DNA from: Cordia subcordata | Lineage: Eukaryota > Streptophyta > Magnoliopsida > Boraginales > Cordiaceae | Assembly: GCA_028554755.1 (NCBI GenBank) | Contig: JAPTOF010000010.1 | Coordinates: 1,190,501-1,254,500, forward strand | Length of the DNA stretch: 64,000 nt | Direction of reading: 5' to 3' | Part shown: in pieces, positions 46,642-57,486 of the stretch | How the letters are laid out: each line of letters starts with the position of its first letter | How positions within the stretch are numbered: position 1 is the stretch's first letter | The notes under the pieces: generated by a model | Seen by the model: only the letters and a program-made list of their open reading frames with translations | Told to the model about the DNA's origin: nothing | Database searches by the model: none | Translations under genes and position numbers: made by a program

Positions 46642-49600
46642 CTACTCTACGGCCGACCCAGTGTTACCGGTAGCGCTCTTTTGATCGCCAAAAATGCGCT
46701 GCCGGAAGTCGGTGACCATCAGAGGAAGTCCCTCCCGGAGGGGTACAGTAGGCTGCCATCCGAGAAGTTCCTTGGCTTTTGAAATGTCTGGCTTTCTCTT
46801 GTGAGGGTCATCCTCTGTGTTAGGCCTGAACTCTATCTTTGCATTTGGATCAATTGTCTCTTGCACCACCTACACAATCACAATTTCAGGATCCAAATCT
46901 CACTAATCACATTTACTTATTTAGAACCTGATATAAGTTTAAGTTTTTCCATGGTTAGATTTCAGATTTTGTGCTTGAGAAACGTGAGTGCTTTTTCCCA
47001 ATTTCGAAAAGCTTGATGCAAGAAGAAGATGTATGATGGGTCCATGATAAGTCTAATGGCTTTTTAGGTCTGCCGCCAAATCCCAGGACTCAACCTTTGA
47101 CAGGCAGTGGAAACTACCAAGCTGCAGTACGGCAGGCGCAGAACAAATTTCTAGTGGAGCGGTGAAATGTGTAGAGATAGCGCTCTGCAGGACCGATATT
47201 GACACTAAGAGACGAAAGCTAAGGGAGCAAATGGGATTAGATACCTCAGCAAGTTCAAGCATGGTGAATTCGCCTGGATTCCCAAGGTTAAAAGGACCTA
47301 CATGCTCCCCTTCCATCAGACGCATCAATCCTTCCACCTACTCAACACAAGCATATGGTAAAGAAACGAATAAATCAAACCAAACCAAATTAAGTCTTAT
47401 CTTGCTACATGAGGTCGACTGTACGATTTATACGTATAACAAGAAAGGACAGGTATAATTACTAGATCAGAAACGTATTGGAAACTCCTGGTCTGCTTCC
47501 CGTCTCCATAAACAGTCAATGGCTCCTTCCTCAAGGCCTGCACCATTTTGCATCAAACTCTTGGACATTAGATTAGCTTCAGGAACACCAAGTTGATCAA
47601 GCAAAAAACAGGCATACCTGAGCAACAAAATTGCTAACAACACGACCATCATCGATGCACATACGCGGTCCATACGTGTTGAAAATCCTTGCAATCCTCA
47701 CCTGCAAAACAAATGAAACAGATGCCATTTATCCTGGTTAGTTGCCCAACAGGCTGCAGAGGATGAGAAACATGTTCGACGCCAGACCTCAATGTTCAGG
47801 CCTCTGTGGTAGTCCATTGTTAATGTCTCAGCCGTGCGCTTTCCTTCGTCATAACAGCTCCGAACACCTGAACAAATCAAAACATGAGATCAAGATTTTG
47901 TCGACATTTTGATAGTTTCCAAGGAGTCAATCTAAGCTGATAGAAAAACAGAGATTTCAAGCCTCTACCAATATCTCTTTAACTTAGGACCACCCAAATG
48001 TGAGAACTAGTTATACAAGGCAAATGCCACAAGCATTAATTTGGCTCAATGAGCTTGAAAAGCTTTTTCTTGTCTTCCTCTGTTCTTTCGCACTAGCTAG
48101 TGCTTTGTGCAGGATTCTAATTGGGGATGCGTACAGTTACGGGGTTGCAGTCTTCACGACTCTATAAAATATTTTAAATAACTACTTCAATATTATGATA
48201 AAACCATTTAATTCCAATAATACCAAAGTCGTGATCGCCAAAACTACCAAAGCCCTCCCTAATCCTAACAATTTCCAAACCGAATCAAGTTAAAGATTTG
48301 TAAGGGCAATTAATGGTAAATACCATTTAATCACATTAATTCACCTAGTTTATACGAATCGAACATCCAATTAAAGATTACTAATTGATTAAGAAAAGAT
48401 GAAAAGAGCAGAGTTAAGGCATCTAATTAGGCTCACCAATGGGGTTGACATTGCCCCAATAACTCTCGGCCTGTGGATGCTGCAGAGGATCTCCATACAC
48501 CTCACTGGTGCTGGTTAAGAGGAACCGAGCGTTTACCCTCTTCGCCAAACCAAGCATGTTCAGTGTGCCCATCACATTTGTTTTGTGATCTCTCACCATT
48601 TCAGTCAAGGAAATCCTCAAACAAACAAAAGTGGAACATTACATACAAAGATTTTGTAATAACACGAATCCATACTTGCACCTACAGTTTTTTACATGTG
48701 GAAGAAGAAATCGTACGTTTAGAAGACAATCAGCGTGTAGTCCCACAGAATCAAGCTTAACATATAAACTATATATATCTATCCTTGGTGCAATAACCCT
48801 GTTTAACTGCTGTCCACCCACTACAAGTGAGCCTAAACAATTGGTCAAAATACTAAAGTGTTATGGACACAATAGTAGGGGACCGAAGATACTGTAAATC
48901 TATAAGTTAAAAGGCAAATCTCAGACACGACCAATGTGAGAGGGCATTGTACATGCGGAGGAAAATGTTAGATCTATCAAGCCTCCAGCCATCCAACACA
49001 CATAATGGTGCGTGAGTTCCACATGTTATCTAGATATTGAACGGGGAAAGGGCCTGATAGTAGTTTAGTCCCTACGTGAATGCAAAATGTTACTTCAAAC
49101 GTAAAAAGTCATGTTTTGAGGATCACGCAAGAAAACTGCAGATTAGTTACGAAAATTAGCCACAGAAAAAATAGAAATTCGAAATAATCATTAAACTTGT
49201 CATGAAGATCACTAGTAGATTAAGGATATGATGGTCTTGACTGGATTATACTTGTAATGGACAGGTGAAGCAGGGCAAGCCAAATGGTAGATTTGATCAA
49301 CTTCAAGCAAGATCGGCTCGACGACGTCGTGCCGGATCAGCTCGAACCTGGGGTTGCCGAAATGGTGCACCAGGTTCTCCTTACGACCAGTGAAGAAATT
49401 ATCAACCACTATCACGCTGTCCCCTCTTGCCATCAGACGATCCACAAGGTGGCTTCCTACAAATCCGGCCCCTCCGGTCACCAGAATCCTCAGTCTCTTC
49501 TCCTTAAACCCCAATGGGATCTTTCCACCTATACGTCACAAACGTCATTGTACGAATGTTAGAATATACAATTGTCCCTCATTAAAAAAAAAATTATAAA

Positions 49601-50556
49601 TTTTAAGATGATCTTGTAACATCTTCAACTGTGACATTTGGAATCTTTCCATCTATGTCACCAATGTCGTTATACGAATGTTTCAATACATAAAACAAAA
49701 ATTATAAATTTTAGGACGATCTTATAACATCTCGAAATTGTAACATGAAACGGTCCATCACAATTGACAGACATGTGTCACGTAACGTCAGTCACTACTA
49801 ACATCATCTTCCCCCCCCCCCCCCCAGTTAGGGAGAAAAGAGTTATGCTTTTGACCATTCATGAACTCCACTAATTTCTTTTAAAGAAAAATATAGGATT
49901 TTTGATTTTTTCTTTTTTTTCTTTGCAATAAGAGAAATCAAGCTAATGTAACTCGATCACCAATTGACAAATTTGGATGCACAGCACATTTCAATAAGTC
50001 GGGGAGACTCAATTTAGAGTAAGAGACTAGAATTGAATCTAGATCATAACTCGCATTCGATCTCAGCTCTTATCACTGTACATCTTTGAAACTGGATTTT
50101 AGAAATGTTGATATCAGCGGGTACATCATTTGTCATGCTCTAGATCATGTGGTGAAGAAGAAATACATTGAAATATTTGATATATCATGGAATCACATAT
50201 ATGAAAAAAAATAAAACAAAATAAAATAAAACATTGAATGAAATTCACTTGCCTGAATTGACTAGAATATTCTTTTTACGATCATGCAACTCGTAAGCAA
50301 CACGCCTAGGCACATGAACCGGCTGATCAAAGGAACGAGAGAGCCAGTCACGGTCCAGCAATGATGACGCCGACGACGATGAAGAAGACAAAGACGAAGG
50401 ATTAATGAAGGTGAAAATAACAGCAGAAATGGCGAACCCGATCAGGAGGCAAACTAATCTCTGCTCTCCATAAACATATTCAATGGCGCCTCCAAAACTC
50501 AACCCTTGTTTTCTCTGCTGTGGTCTTGTTACATGGCTTTTTTTCTCCATGCTCAT
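46642..50556 (-). CDS. UXS: UDP-glucuronic acid decarboxylase, membrane-anchored
   Basis: Eight exons in transcript order: 50556-50253, 49528-49230, 48584-48437, 47867-47788, 47701-47618, 47537-47463, 47337-47245, 46869-46642, all in frame, 436 residues. The enzyme converts UDP-glucuronate to UDP-xylose for xylan, xyloglucan and glycoprotein synthesis. A short N-terminal tail and one hydrophobic span (about 34-51) make it a type II, Golgi-facing form. The NAD-binding motif GGAGFVG is at 120-126. The catalytic Tyr256-x3-Lys260 is in SCYDEGKR. Other family blocks are [33 protein letters not shown] and GDGKQTRSF. The first intron has a GC donor, and the second is AT-AC with U12-type signals; see separate entries. 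The ATG at 50556 (MSMEKKSH) is the first in frame; a second Met follows two codons later. Paralogue number is not assigned. Confidence 0.95.
48585..49229 (-). other. AT-AC, U12-type intron 2 of the UXS gene
   Basis: Conserved protein requires KTI to join directly to KTNVMGTLN. The exon ends ...AAGACCATC and the intron begins ATATCCTTA, the minor-spliceosome 5' site. Near the 3' end is TTCCTTGAC, which fits the U12 branch-site consensus, with its A 20 bases before the terminal AC that precedes AAAACAAATGTG. No GT-AG pair in the region restores this frame. Confidence 0.88.
49529..50252 (-). other. GC-AG intron 1 of the UXS gene
   Basis: Exon 1 ends ...GTCAATTCAG and the intron starts GCAAGT, the standard form of a GC donor. 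It ends TATAG before GTGGAAAGATCCC. The join reads S-G-G-K-I-P-L-G, as in known UXS proteins. A GT donor two bases away would shift the frame into a stop. A 15-base C run lies in this intron at 49811-49825. Confidence 0.88.
49985..50085. repeat. Dispersed repeat shared with 4760-4840
   Basis: The block 'agagactagaattgaatct' and following 'catgaactcgcattcgatc'-like sequence resembles 'ggggactagaattcaaccc' at 4775 (and its copy at 15470). It lies in UXS intron 1. Class unknown. Confidence 0.45.
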
Positions 50557-51764
50557 CTCTCTTCTAAACAAAGAAAAAAAAATTCAAGAATTTAAAGAAG
50601 AAAATTTGTATAGTATATAATCAAAAAAAAAAAAAAAAAGAAAGCGAAGTCACATATAGGTTTGAGAGAGGTTGATAAATGTGTTTGCATGTACAATTAT
50701 TCTTTTTTTTTATTTTTTTCACATAGATGTTTGTGAGTGAGTGTGTGTGACTTGATTATGTGAGAAAGACTCGAGCGAAAAAGATACGTTATTGCCGCGT
50801 AACCGGCCTTAAGCTTTCCACGAGAATGGAAAATGAGAAGTTGAAGGTGAAGAGGTAAAAGGCTTTTGCATGAAATTTCGGCTAAGATTGCTGTCTCGTG
50901 CGTGACAAATGGCTTTTTTTGTCGTTTATGCATCTGGATGGTTCAAGCTATTTCACCTCTTGGATCAGGATTCTCTCATTAAATGCCATATGATCTCGAC
51001 TGTTATTACAGGAAAAACTAATTTATTTTTTTAGATGGATTTTCTTATTTCTTAATTTTTTTCTTTTTTTGGGGGGAAAAAGTTTCCTTTATTTGGAAAA
51101 AGAAAGGATCGTTTTTTTAAACCATAATCCAATATCTATGCTCATTGTTGGAAATATTTATTAGTCATGTGTGTATGAAATCCATAGGTCAAAGATGGAT
51201 ATCTCATGTAATGAGGTTGGATATGGTGATAAAGTTATTTGATGTTAAAAAAAAAATCAATAATTTGAATTATTTTGTCGTTACTAATTTCCTCATATAA
51301 ATTTCACCGATCATTTATGGTAGAGATAAGATGTTACCAACATTGCAGTACTCGTTATAGAAACAAATATATCGCCCTATTAATTGTATACCTGTTATCT
51401 TGTTCTACCAGTAAAATAAATATGGATTTGGATTTTATTACATTAGTAAAAGATCTATTTGTGAAACGGCTTGGCATTTGAAATATAGTTATATCTTTTG
51501 AATTGGTTTCTTCTATTAGATATAGTTCTCAAATTAATTTTGAAATTTCACATTGTTCTGGATGCCATTTGCCACATTCATTATTGTATTACACAATCAT
51601 CATATTTTCGTTATGAAAGCGTAATTACATTTGGAAAAGAAAATGTTTATATAACTGTGTTTAGGATCATTTAATTTAAGCAAAAGGTGGACACTTTGAT
51701 GACAAAAAATGAAACTTGTGGTTTGTGTCTTTTTCTTTTCTACGAACGACAAACTCGCTAGAAT
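50557..51764. other. UXS upstream region, no gene
   Basis: Purine-rich and poly-A/T tracts just upstream of the UXS start, probably leader and promoter, then gene-free AT-rich DNA. Confidence 0.4.
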
Positions 51765-53294
51765 CAGTGGCAAAGCCAAAAATTCGAATTAAGAGTGACA
51801 AAATTATGATTTTTATACACTAGTTGTTCGGTGTTTTTGTTTGTACCTTAAAAAGAATAGAATACTTCCCACATCAAAAAAGTTATAAATCTTTTCTCAC
51901 TTTATATTAGATTTATCTCTAATGGGCTTGTAAAAGAAAGGATAAGGGGTTGGACTCGCGTGCATGAGATTTGGGCCGATAGTTCAAATTGGTGGATTTG
52001 CCGCCCCCCCCTCCCCCGCGCGCAAGATATACATGAGGCCCTGTCCAAGCCATATTTTTTAAAATTTATTATTTTTTATTTTCAGATAATAGTTTATTTT
52101 TAACCTTAACGGAATAGTTCGAATCCCACCTTGTCCAAGCCACTTTTTAAAATTTATTATTTTTGATTTTCAGAGGATAGTTTATTTTTAAACTTAACGG
52201 AATAGTTCGAAGCCCGCCCTGTCCAAGCCACTTTTTAAAATTTATTATTTTTTATTTTCAGAGGGTAGTTTATTTTTAACCTTAACGGAATAGTTCGAAG
52301 CCCGGTCCAAGCCACTTTTTAAAATTTATTATTTTTTATTTTCAGAAGATAGTTTATTTTTAGCCTTAACGGAATAGTTCGAATTTTTCTCCTGGTGTTT
52401 CATTTTTTGAACAAGTAAAAACATGTGCTTAAAAATCTACATGCAGTTTCTCTTTAGCTGTTGAAGACCAGATATTTCTCACTTTCAGCTACAACTTTTT
52501 CGAGCTACTCTGTTGAGCCTGAAGTTCTCCAAGCTAAAGGCACTGCTACAAAAATCCTTCTCCTCTACTCTGTTTAAAAGACTGCTGGGTGTTTCATATT
52601 AAGTTTTTTTTTGTTGTTCCTGAACCTAAGGACAATGTTCATAATACGCCTCAAGCTATTATTTGATTTTGCTACATTACTTTTGCACTTGTTCTATAGT
52701 TCAATTTATTTTCTTTAGACTACATTTTTTCCAACAGTTCACATACTATGAAATATTTCTAAATAAATAAGCAATGCCATTCAAATTAGTGACTATCAAG
52801 AACTAACATATTTGATTTTGATGGTTAACCACACTTTCACATAAACGTGAAAAAGTTTCCCCATAAGTCATCAAAGTACAACTCAATTATCAAACCAACA
52901 TATAATATTAGAGAGATTATAGTTTTATTTTTATGCTTCCCCAAATTCTTTTAACACCAAAACCCCCAAGCAATAGAGCAACAATAAAAGAAAAAAAATG
53001 AAAGTGAAAAAAGAGAAAAAGAAGAGCGCATATTTGCTGAAGCACGATTCCAAAATTAGAGCGAAAGAGAAGATATTCGAATTTTTTGTGGCAAATATGA
53101 TTTAAGTAAATTTTTTTAATGTTAAAAAGAAAAACTAGTCAAACATAGTTAAAAAAAAGAGAGAAATAAAAAAGGATGGCAAATCTGGTTTTTGATCTTT
53201 TAACTCATCTATTAATACTATTAATTTTTTTTTTTGGGGCAAAAAAATATGGGAGGCAATTGCCCCTCTTCTGTATAACGTGGCTTCACCACTG
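51765..53294. mobile_element. Non-autonomous hAT-like element
   Basis: The ends CAGTGGCAAAGCCA and, in reverse complement of the right end, CAGTGGTGAAGCCACG form short terminal inverted repeats of the CAGTGGCGGAGCCA type. The flanks are GCTAGAAT (51757-51764) and GCTAGGAT (53295-53302), an 8-bp duplication with one mismatch, as expected for hAT. The 1.5-kb interior has no transposase frame. It contains a C-rich/GC stretch (52001-52025) and four tandem units at 52042-52386. Confidence 0.82.
52042..52386. repeat. Four tandem units of about 85-90 bp
   Basis: Units start at 52042, 52132, 52220 and 52305 with (t)gtccaagcca. Each has 'ttttaaaatttattatt', 'agtttatttttaaccttaac' and ends 'ggaatagttcgaa.ccc'. 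They lie inside the hAT-like element. Confidence 0.92.
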
Positions 53295-53377
53295 GCTAGG
53301 ATAATGTTGGATCTACAAACTTATAGTGCAACGATCATTTTTCATTGTTCCATTGAATAGCTTTTAGTGAACGAACT

Positions 53378-53700
53378 GTGGGTGAACGTGTGAGGTTGGA
53401 AAAAGTTGGTAGAGAAACTGTAGAGAAGTGTAAGGGCTTGCTAGTAGTTATAAAAACTGTAACTTATCTCTTAAGCTTCAAAGAAGGTGTTGAGGAGTGG
53501 GAGAAAGTTATGATTAGTAACATGTGCAAATTGAAAGAAGATGAGGATGTGCTTTTTCTTCGTTTATATCTAAGTTACAAAAATTTGTCTTCTCATTGAA
53601 AGGTTGCTTCTCATTTTGTGCCATCTTCCTAAAAGGTATGGAAATAGATGTGGATGATCTAATAAGATACCTTTTCATAAATTTAAGCCCTTATATTATT
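53378..53700 (+). pseudogene. NBS-LRR (CC-type) resistance gene relic
   Basis: One frame reads VGRETVEKCKGLLVVIKT, then a block ending LLSFKEGVEEWEKVMISN and LYLSYKNLSSH. This matches the stretch from the GLPL motif (here GLLV) to the LSY.LP.HLK motif of plant NB-ARC proteins. A stop follows at 53597-53599. The other frame then continues KGCFSFCAIFLKG and IDVDDLIRYLF, the expected next motif (CFAYC.IFP.D...DDLI.LW). A single-base loss explains the break. The P-loop, kinase-2 and LRR parts are absent, so it is a dead fragment. Confidence 0.75.
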
Positions 53701-54102
53701 GTTTTGGAGTTCATACTGTTAATTCTATCTTTTGCAAAATTCAGGCCCTAAAACTACCTTTTTTCTATTTTTAAAGTTAAGTAATTTATACCAAGTAGAG
53801 TCATATCTGTGCAATGATTGTATTTTCTAAGTTAAAATGAAAATTATCATTTCAATTATATACTGTTTCGTAATTTAATTTTTTGTACATAATTTAACAT
53901 TGTATTTTTGGTCAACTAAATTTAGTATTTATATATTATAAAATTATAAGTTTTCCTTCTTAGTATTATAGTATTTGCCACATGTCATCACGTCATACCT
54001 TTTTTTCCCTCAAAAATAATATTAGTTTATCTCCTTTTCTCCATAAAAAGAAAAATAAACTTAATCGCTCTATTCAAACCCCCTCTAGACCGTGTTTGCC
54101 TC

Positions 54103-54138
<36 letters not shown>

Positions 54139-54796
54139 TATATGTACACAAATACATGATAGCTTATAGCTGACAATTTTTGTGTATATGCTAAGTAAAT
54201 TTGGAATGACATGTAAGAAAATTCACCTAACCTATGAAAGAATAAAATACAACCTAATATTTGAAAAGAAAAAAAAAACATGTAAGTAAAGAATTAATAT
54301 GTTATTTAACGGTGTGACGTAAAATTGGTCCAAAAGAGTATGCCATGTGCTTGGTGTGATTAATTTGAAGTTTACCTAATTAATAATAGAATTGTTAGAA
54401 AAGTTAACGCAAACGTTTGCCCGATATTTCATTGACTTTTAAAGTAGTGCACACCCATTGCTTGAGAGACAATTTCGTTATGACATGATAACGAGTCTTT
54501 TTGGAAAGGTTAATGATCAAAAACAAATCTTGTGAAGTTCCTTTAACTGCGATCATCCAACTTTAAAATCCTAACAAGTTCTAGACATTTTAGCAAGTCT
54601 ATAATCCAACTTTAAAATCTTAAAAAAAAAAAAAAAGCTTTAAAGTTTTCCCATATTGTCAATAGGAACCTAATTAATAGTTTCTTTACCACATAAAGTT
54701 AAATGGCGAACATATTTACCAAATTCTGCCCCTCTATTGCTGTGCAAAATTGTTAAACATTCCCTTCTTGTGAGATATTGTGGAAAGTTATGTAAA
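53701..54796. other. Gene-free stretch with (TA)n microsatellite
   Basis: AT-rich; (TA)n at about 54109-54135. No supported gene. 54788-54796 (ttatgtaaa) is the left target-site duplication of the next element. Confidence 0.45.
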
Positions 54797-55301
54797 GGGT
54801 TAATTTCTCTTATGGTCATCGAACTATAACATTTGCGACATTTTGATCCTTAAATTATCAAAATATGCCTTTTAGCCCTTGAACTATTAATAAAGGAAAT
54901 TTATTTAAAAGATTTTGCCTGAAAACTAATGAAAGTGGCACGAGCGTGGTGCGTGCATGTCACTTGCGTGGCGCGTGCATGTAATTTCTTATCTGATAGA
55001 GCAGCTATCTTGAAAAGCGTAATTTTCAATGTCTAATTTGTTTTTATGCTTCTAGATAGAGCAACTATAACCCAACAAGAACCTAAGAAAGATATGGTTG
55101 ATTTGCTTTTAAATGTCACTACAATATGAGGAATTTTACACACATGCCATGCTTGTGCCATTTTTCGTTAGTTTTCAGATGGAATTCATTAAATGGACTA
55201 ACAATGTCCAATTATTAATCGTGTAGGGGCCAAAAGGTATATTTTGACAGCTTAAGGACTAAATGTCCCGATACTATAGGTTTAGTTGAAGGAATTAAGC
55301 C
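54797..55301. mobile_element. Mutator-like fold-back element
   Basis: The left terminus GGGTTAATTTCTCTTATGG continues as GAACTATA, 'acattttgatccttaaattatc' and 'gcccttgaactattaat'. It has a long imperfect reverse complement at the right (ggcttaattccttcaac... 'acatttagtccttaagctgtc'). Long terminal inverted repeats and a 9-bp flank, TTATGTAAA (54788-54796) against TCATGTAAA (55302-55310), one mismatch, fit a non-autonomous MULE. The spacer carries 'gtggcgcgtgcatg' repeats. Confidence 0.75.
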
Positions 55302-55333
55302 TCATGTAAAATGTCAAACATTTTACATGAGGC
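55299..55333. repeat. Perfect 15-bp hairpin at the element edge
   Basis: gcctcatgtaaaatg (55299-55313), loop tcaaa, cattttacatgaggc (55319-55333). The left arm spans the right end of the Mutator-like element and its target-site duplication. Confidence 0.85.
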
Positions 55334-56660
55334 TATTCACATCTCATTTGCATTACATTTAAAGTCTTGGAAGAAACAATGTGCTGCTAAATGCTTAAAG
55401 CATTCCCTTCCTTGAACTTCCGTTTCATTCTCACTTCCACAAGAGTTGAGATTACTTTGTGATGTTTGATATTTTCCTCAATTGTTTTGGTCAATATGAT
55501 GCATAATCTCAAAACATGTAATTGACAAATAACCAAATTGCAAGTTGTCAAAGCCCATTGTTGCTTCTAGACAAGGGGGTTGGGTTTTGTTAGATGGGAT
55601 ATTGGGGGTAAGAAATAGAAATTAGGAGCAATACATTCTTATGAATTGTTGATTTGTTTAATAAATAAGTATTTATAAATAGTAGTACTATTAAAAATGA
55701 CCTTTCGTTAATAAATGTTGTAGAACATTATTAATAGTTAACTTGTAATCTAATTTTAATTGGGAATAATTTTCCTAACATAGTACTCCACAAGTATATA
55801 TAGACCAAGTTGATTTGTTTTTATATTTCAATTGACAAATATTTAAGTAGAATTAAATAAATAATCTATTTATATAGCTATGCTAAGTCTTCGTTTGATC
55901 TCTCCCTCTTGCACGAACATCTATATCGTCAAGAATAGCAGAACGATCTCTTAGTGTTTCTATGATGATCTACCCTAATCTTTGCTGCCGAAAGGTTACA
56001 ATGTCACATATCTACCATGCAGCAATCTTTATTTTATTTATTAAGAAAAATGCTAAATCTACGGGCCAGAGGAAAAGTACCCTTTTTTTTATTTTTTTGG
56101 CTATCATCAATCATTCAATATTTATCTGTAACTTCTTCTAAAATTTATCCTTCACTAATTAAGTCTTGTACAACTTTTCACGAGTATATACTGTGCAACT
56201 TGTCAGCTATGCTACAATCTTTCATTTATTAGTTCGTTACTCATTGACATGTATAATTACAATAACTTAATTAAATAGCCAAACGTATATCTTCAAGTTA
56301 TAATCAAAACTTGTACATTGCATATATCCTCATGTTAGCAACTAATCAAAAACTTGTGCATTGCAAAAGTTTAATTGCATAATTCATAAAATAAAGTTAA
56401 AAAAACAATCGAGATGAGTGATCTCCACATGTCCGTGTGGTTTGAGGGATAGTCTTTGTTGAGTGATTTGCACATGTTCGTATTGTGTATGGGAGTTTTT
56501 GTATACGTACTTTTTCTTGTAATTTATTTACGTTTTGGAAGGATAAAAATGTCTTTTTATAGATCAAAGTAAAGGGGAAAAGAAAAAGAAATAAGAAATA
56601 ATAGCTTTTTCTTTCTATTTCTTACTCCTAATGAACCATTTCTTTTTATCCTCTTTGCCC
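55334..56660. other. Gene-free stretch
   Basis: AT-rich, no supported gene, RNA or element boundary. Confidence 0.35.
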
Positions 56661-56875
56661 CATAGATTTGAAACCAAAGACCGTGGTCCAAGGGAGACAG
56701 TCTCAACCCCCAACCCCAACCCCAACCCCAACCCCGTCTCCCATAGATTTGATACCCAAGACTGTGGTCCAAGGGAGACAGTCTCAACCCCCAATCCCAA
56801 ACCAACCCCCCGTCTCCTATAAATTTAAAACCCAAGATCGTGGTACTAACAAGATAGTCTCAACCGTGGTTGAAC
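56661..56875. repeat. Three tandem units of about 75-81 bp
   Basis: Units begin catagatttga at 56661 and 56742 and ctataaattta at about 56817. Each has 'aacccaaga.cgtggt' and 'gacagtctcaaccc'. The first unit ends in a (CCCCAA)n run. Overlapping open frames on both strands follow the repeat. Confidence 0.88.
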
Positions 56876-57486
56876 TACCTCTAATCCCAAGAACTTGTAA
56901 GCAAAACGAGACAATAACTAAGTCAGCCGTCCGAAAAACTTCTTATGATAATTGCCCCCCCCAACAGAGACTTGGCAAACGCTAAAAAGATTTGGTCTTC
57001 AACAATGAAACAAAATTTCGCAAAAGCTAATGGAAGAGAACTCTTGAAAAGAATTATAAGCGTTAACTAGATAAATGGCCTCAACAAACTGATACAAATG
57101 ACTCACTTCAGCATAACTTCTGGCCCTAGTGGCAAAGATGCTCAATGTCACCATAGTACCTGTCTCAGCAATTATTCACTTTTGCAGAACAAAGCAAACA
57201 TCATAGAGAGCCCCAAAAAAATAAAATTAACATGAATGTATCTGTCACCTCCAACCTTGGAGTAACCATACAAAGAACTATGATTCATGTAAGATGATCA
57301 CAAACCTCTAGGCTTGGCCCAAAACTTGATCATCTTACCAACATTCAGATATACTTACTATTGTAAATCAAATGGTTATTCAATTGTTTACTCAATACAC
57401 CCTACAACTATTCTGATGATTTCAGTTTCAAATTACAAGTGTATCGAATGAGATGGTTGATCGGAAGATCAATGATGCTTTCACTT

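Noticed and set aside
56557..56985. Open frames on both strands of the CCCCAA repeat region
   Set aside because: Periodic Pro/Thr or Gly/Leu patterns come from the 81-bp tandem repeat.
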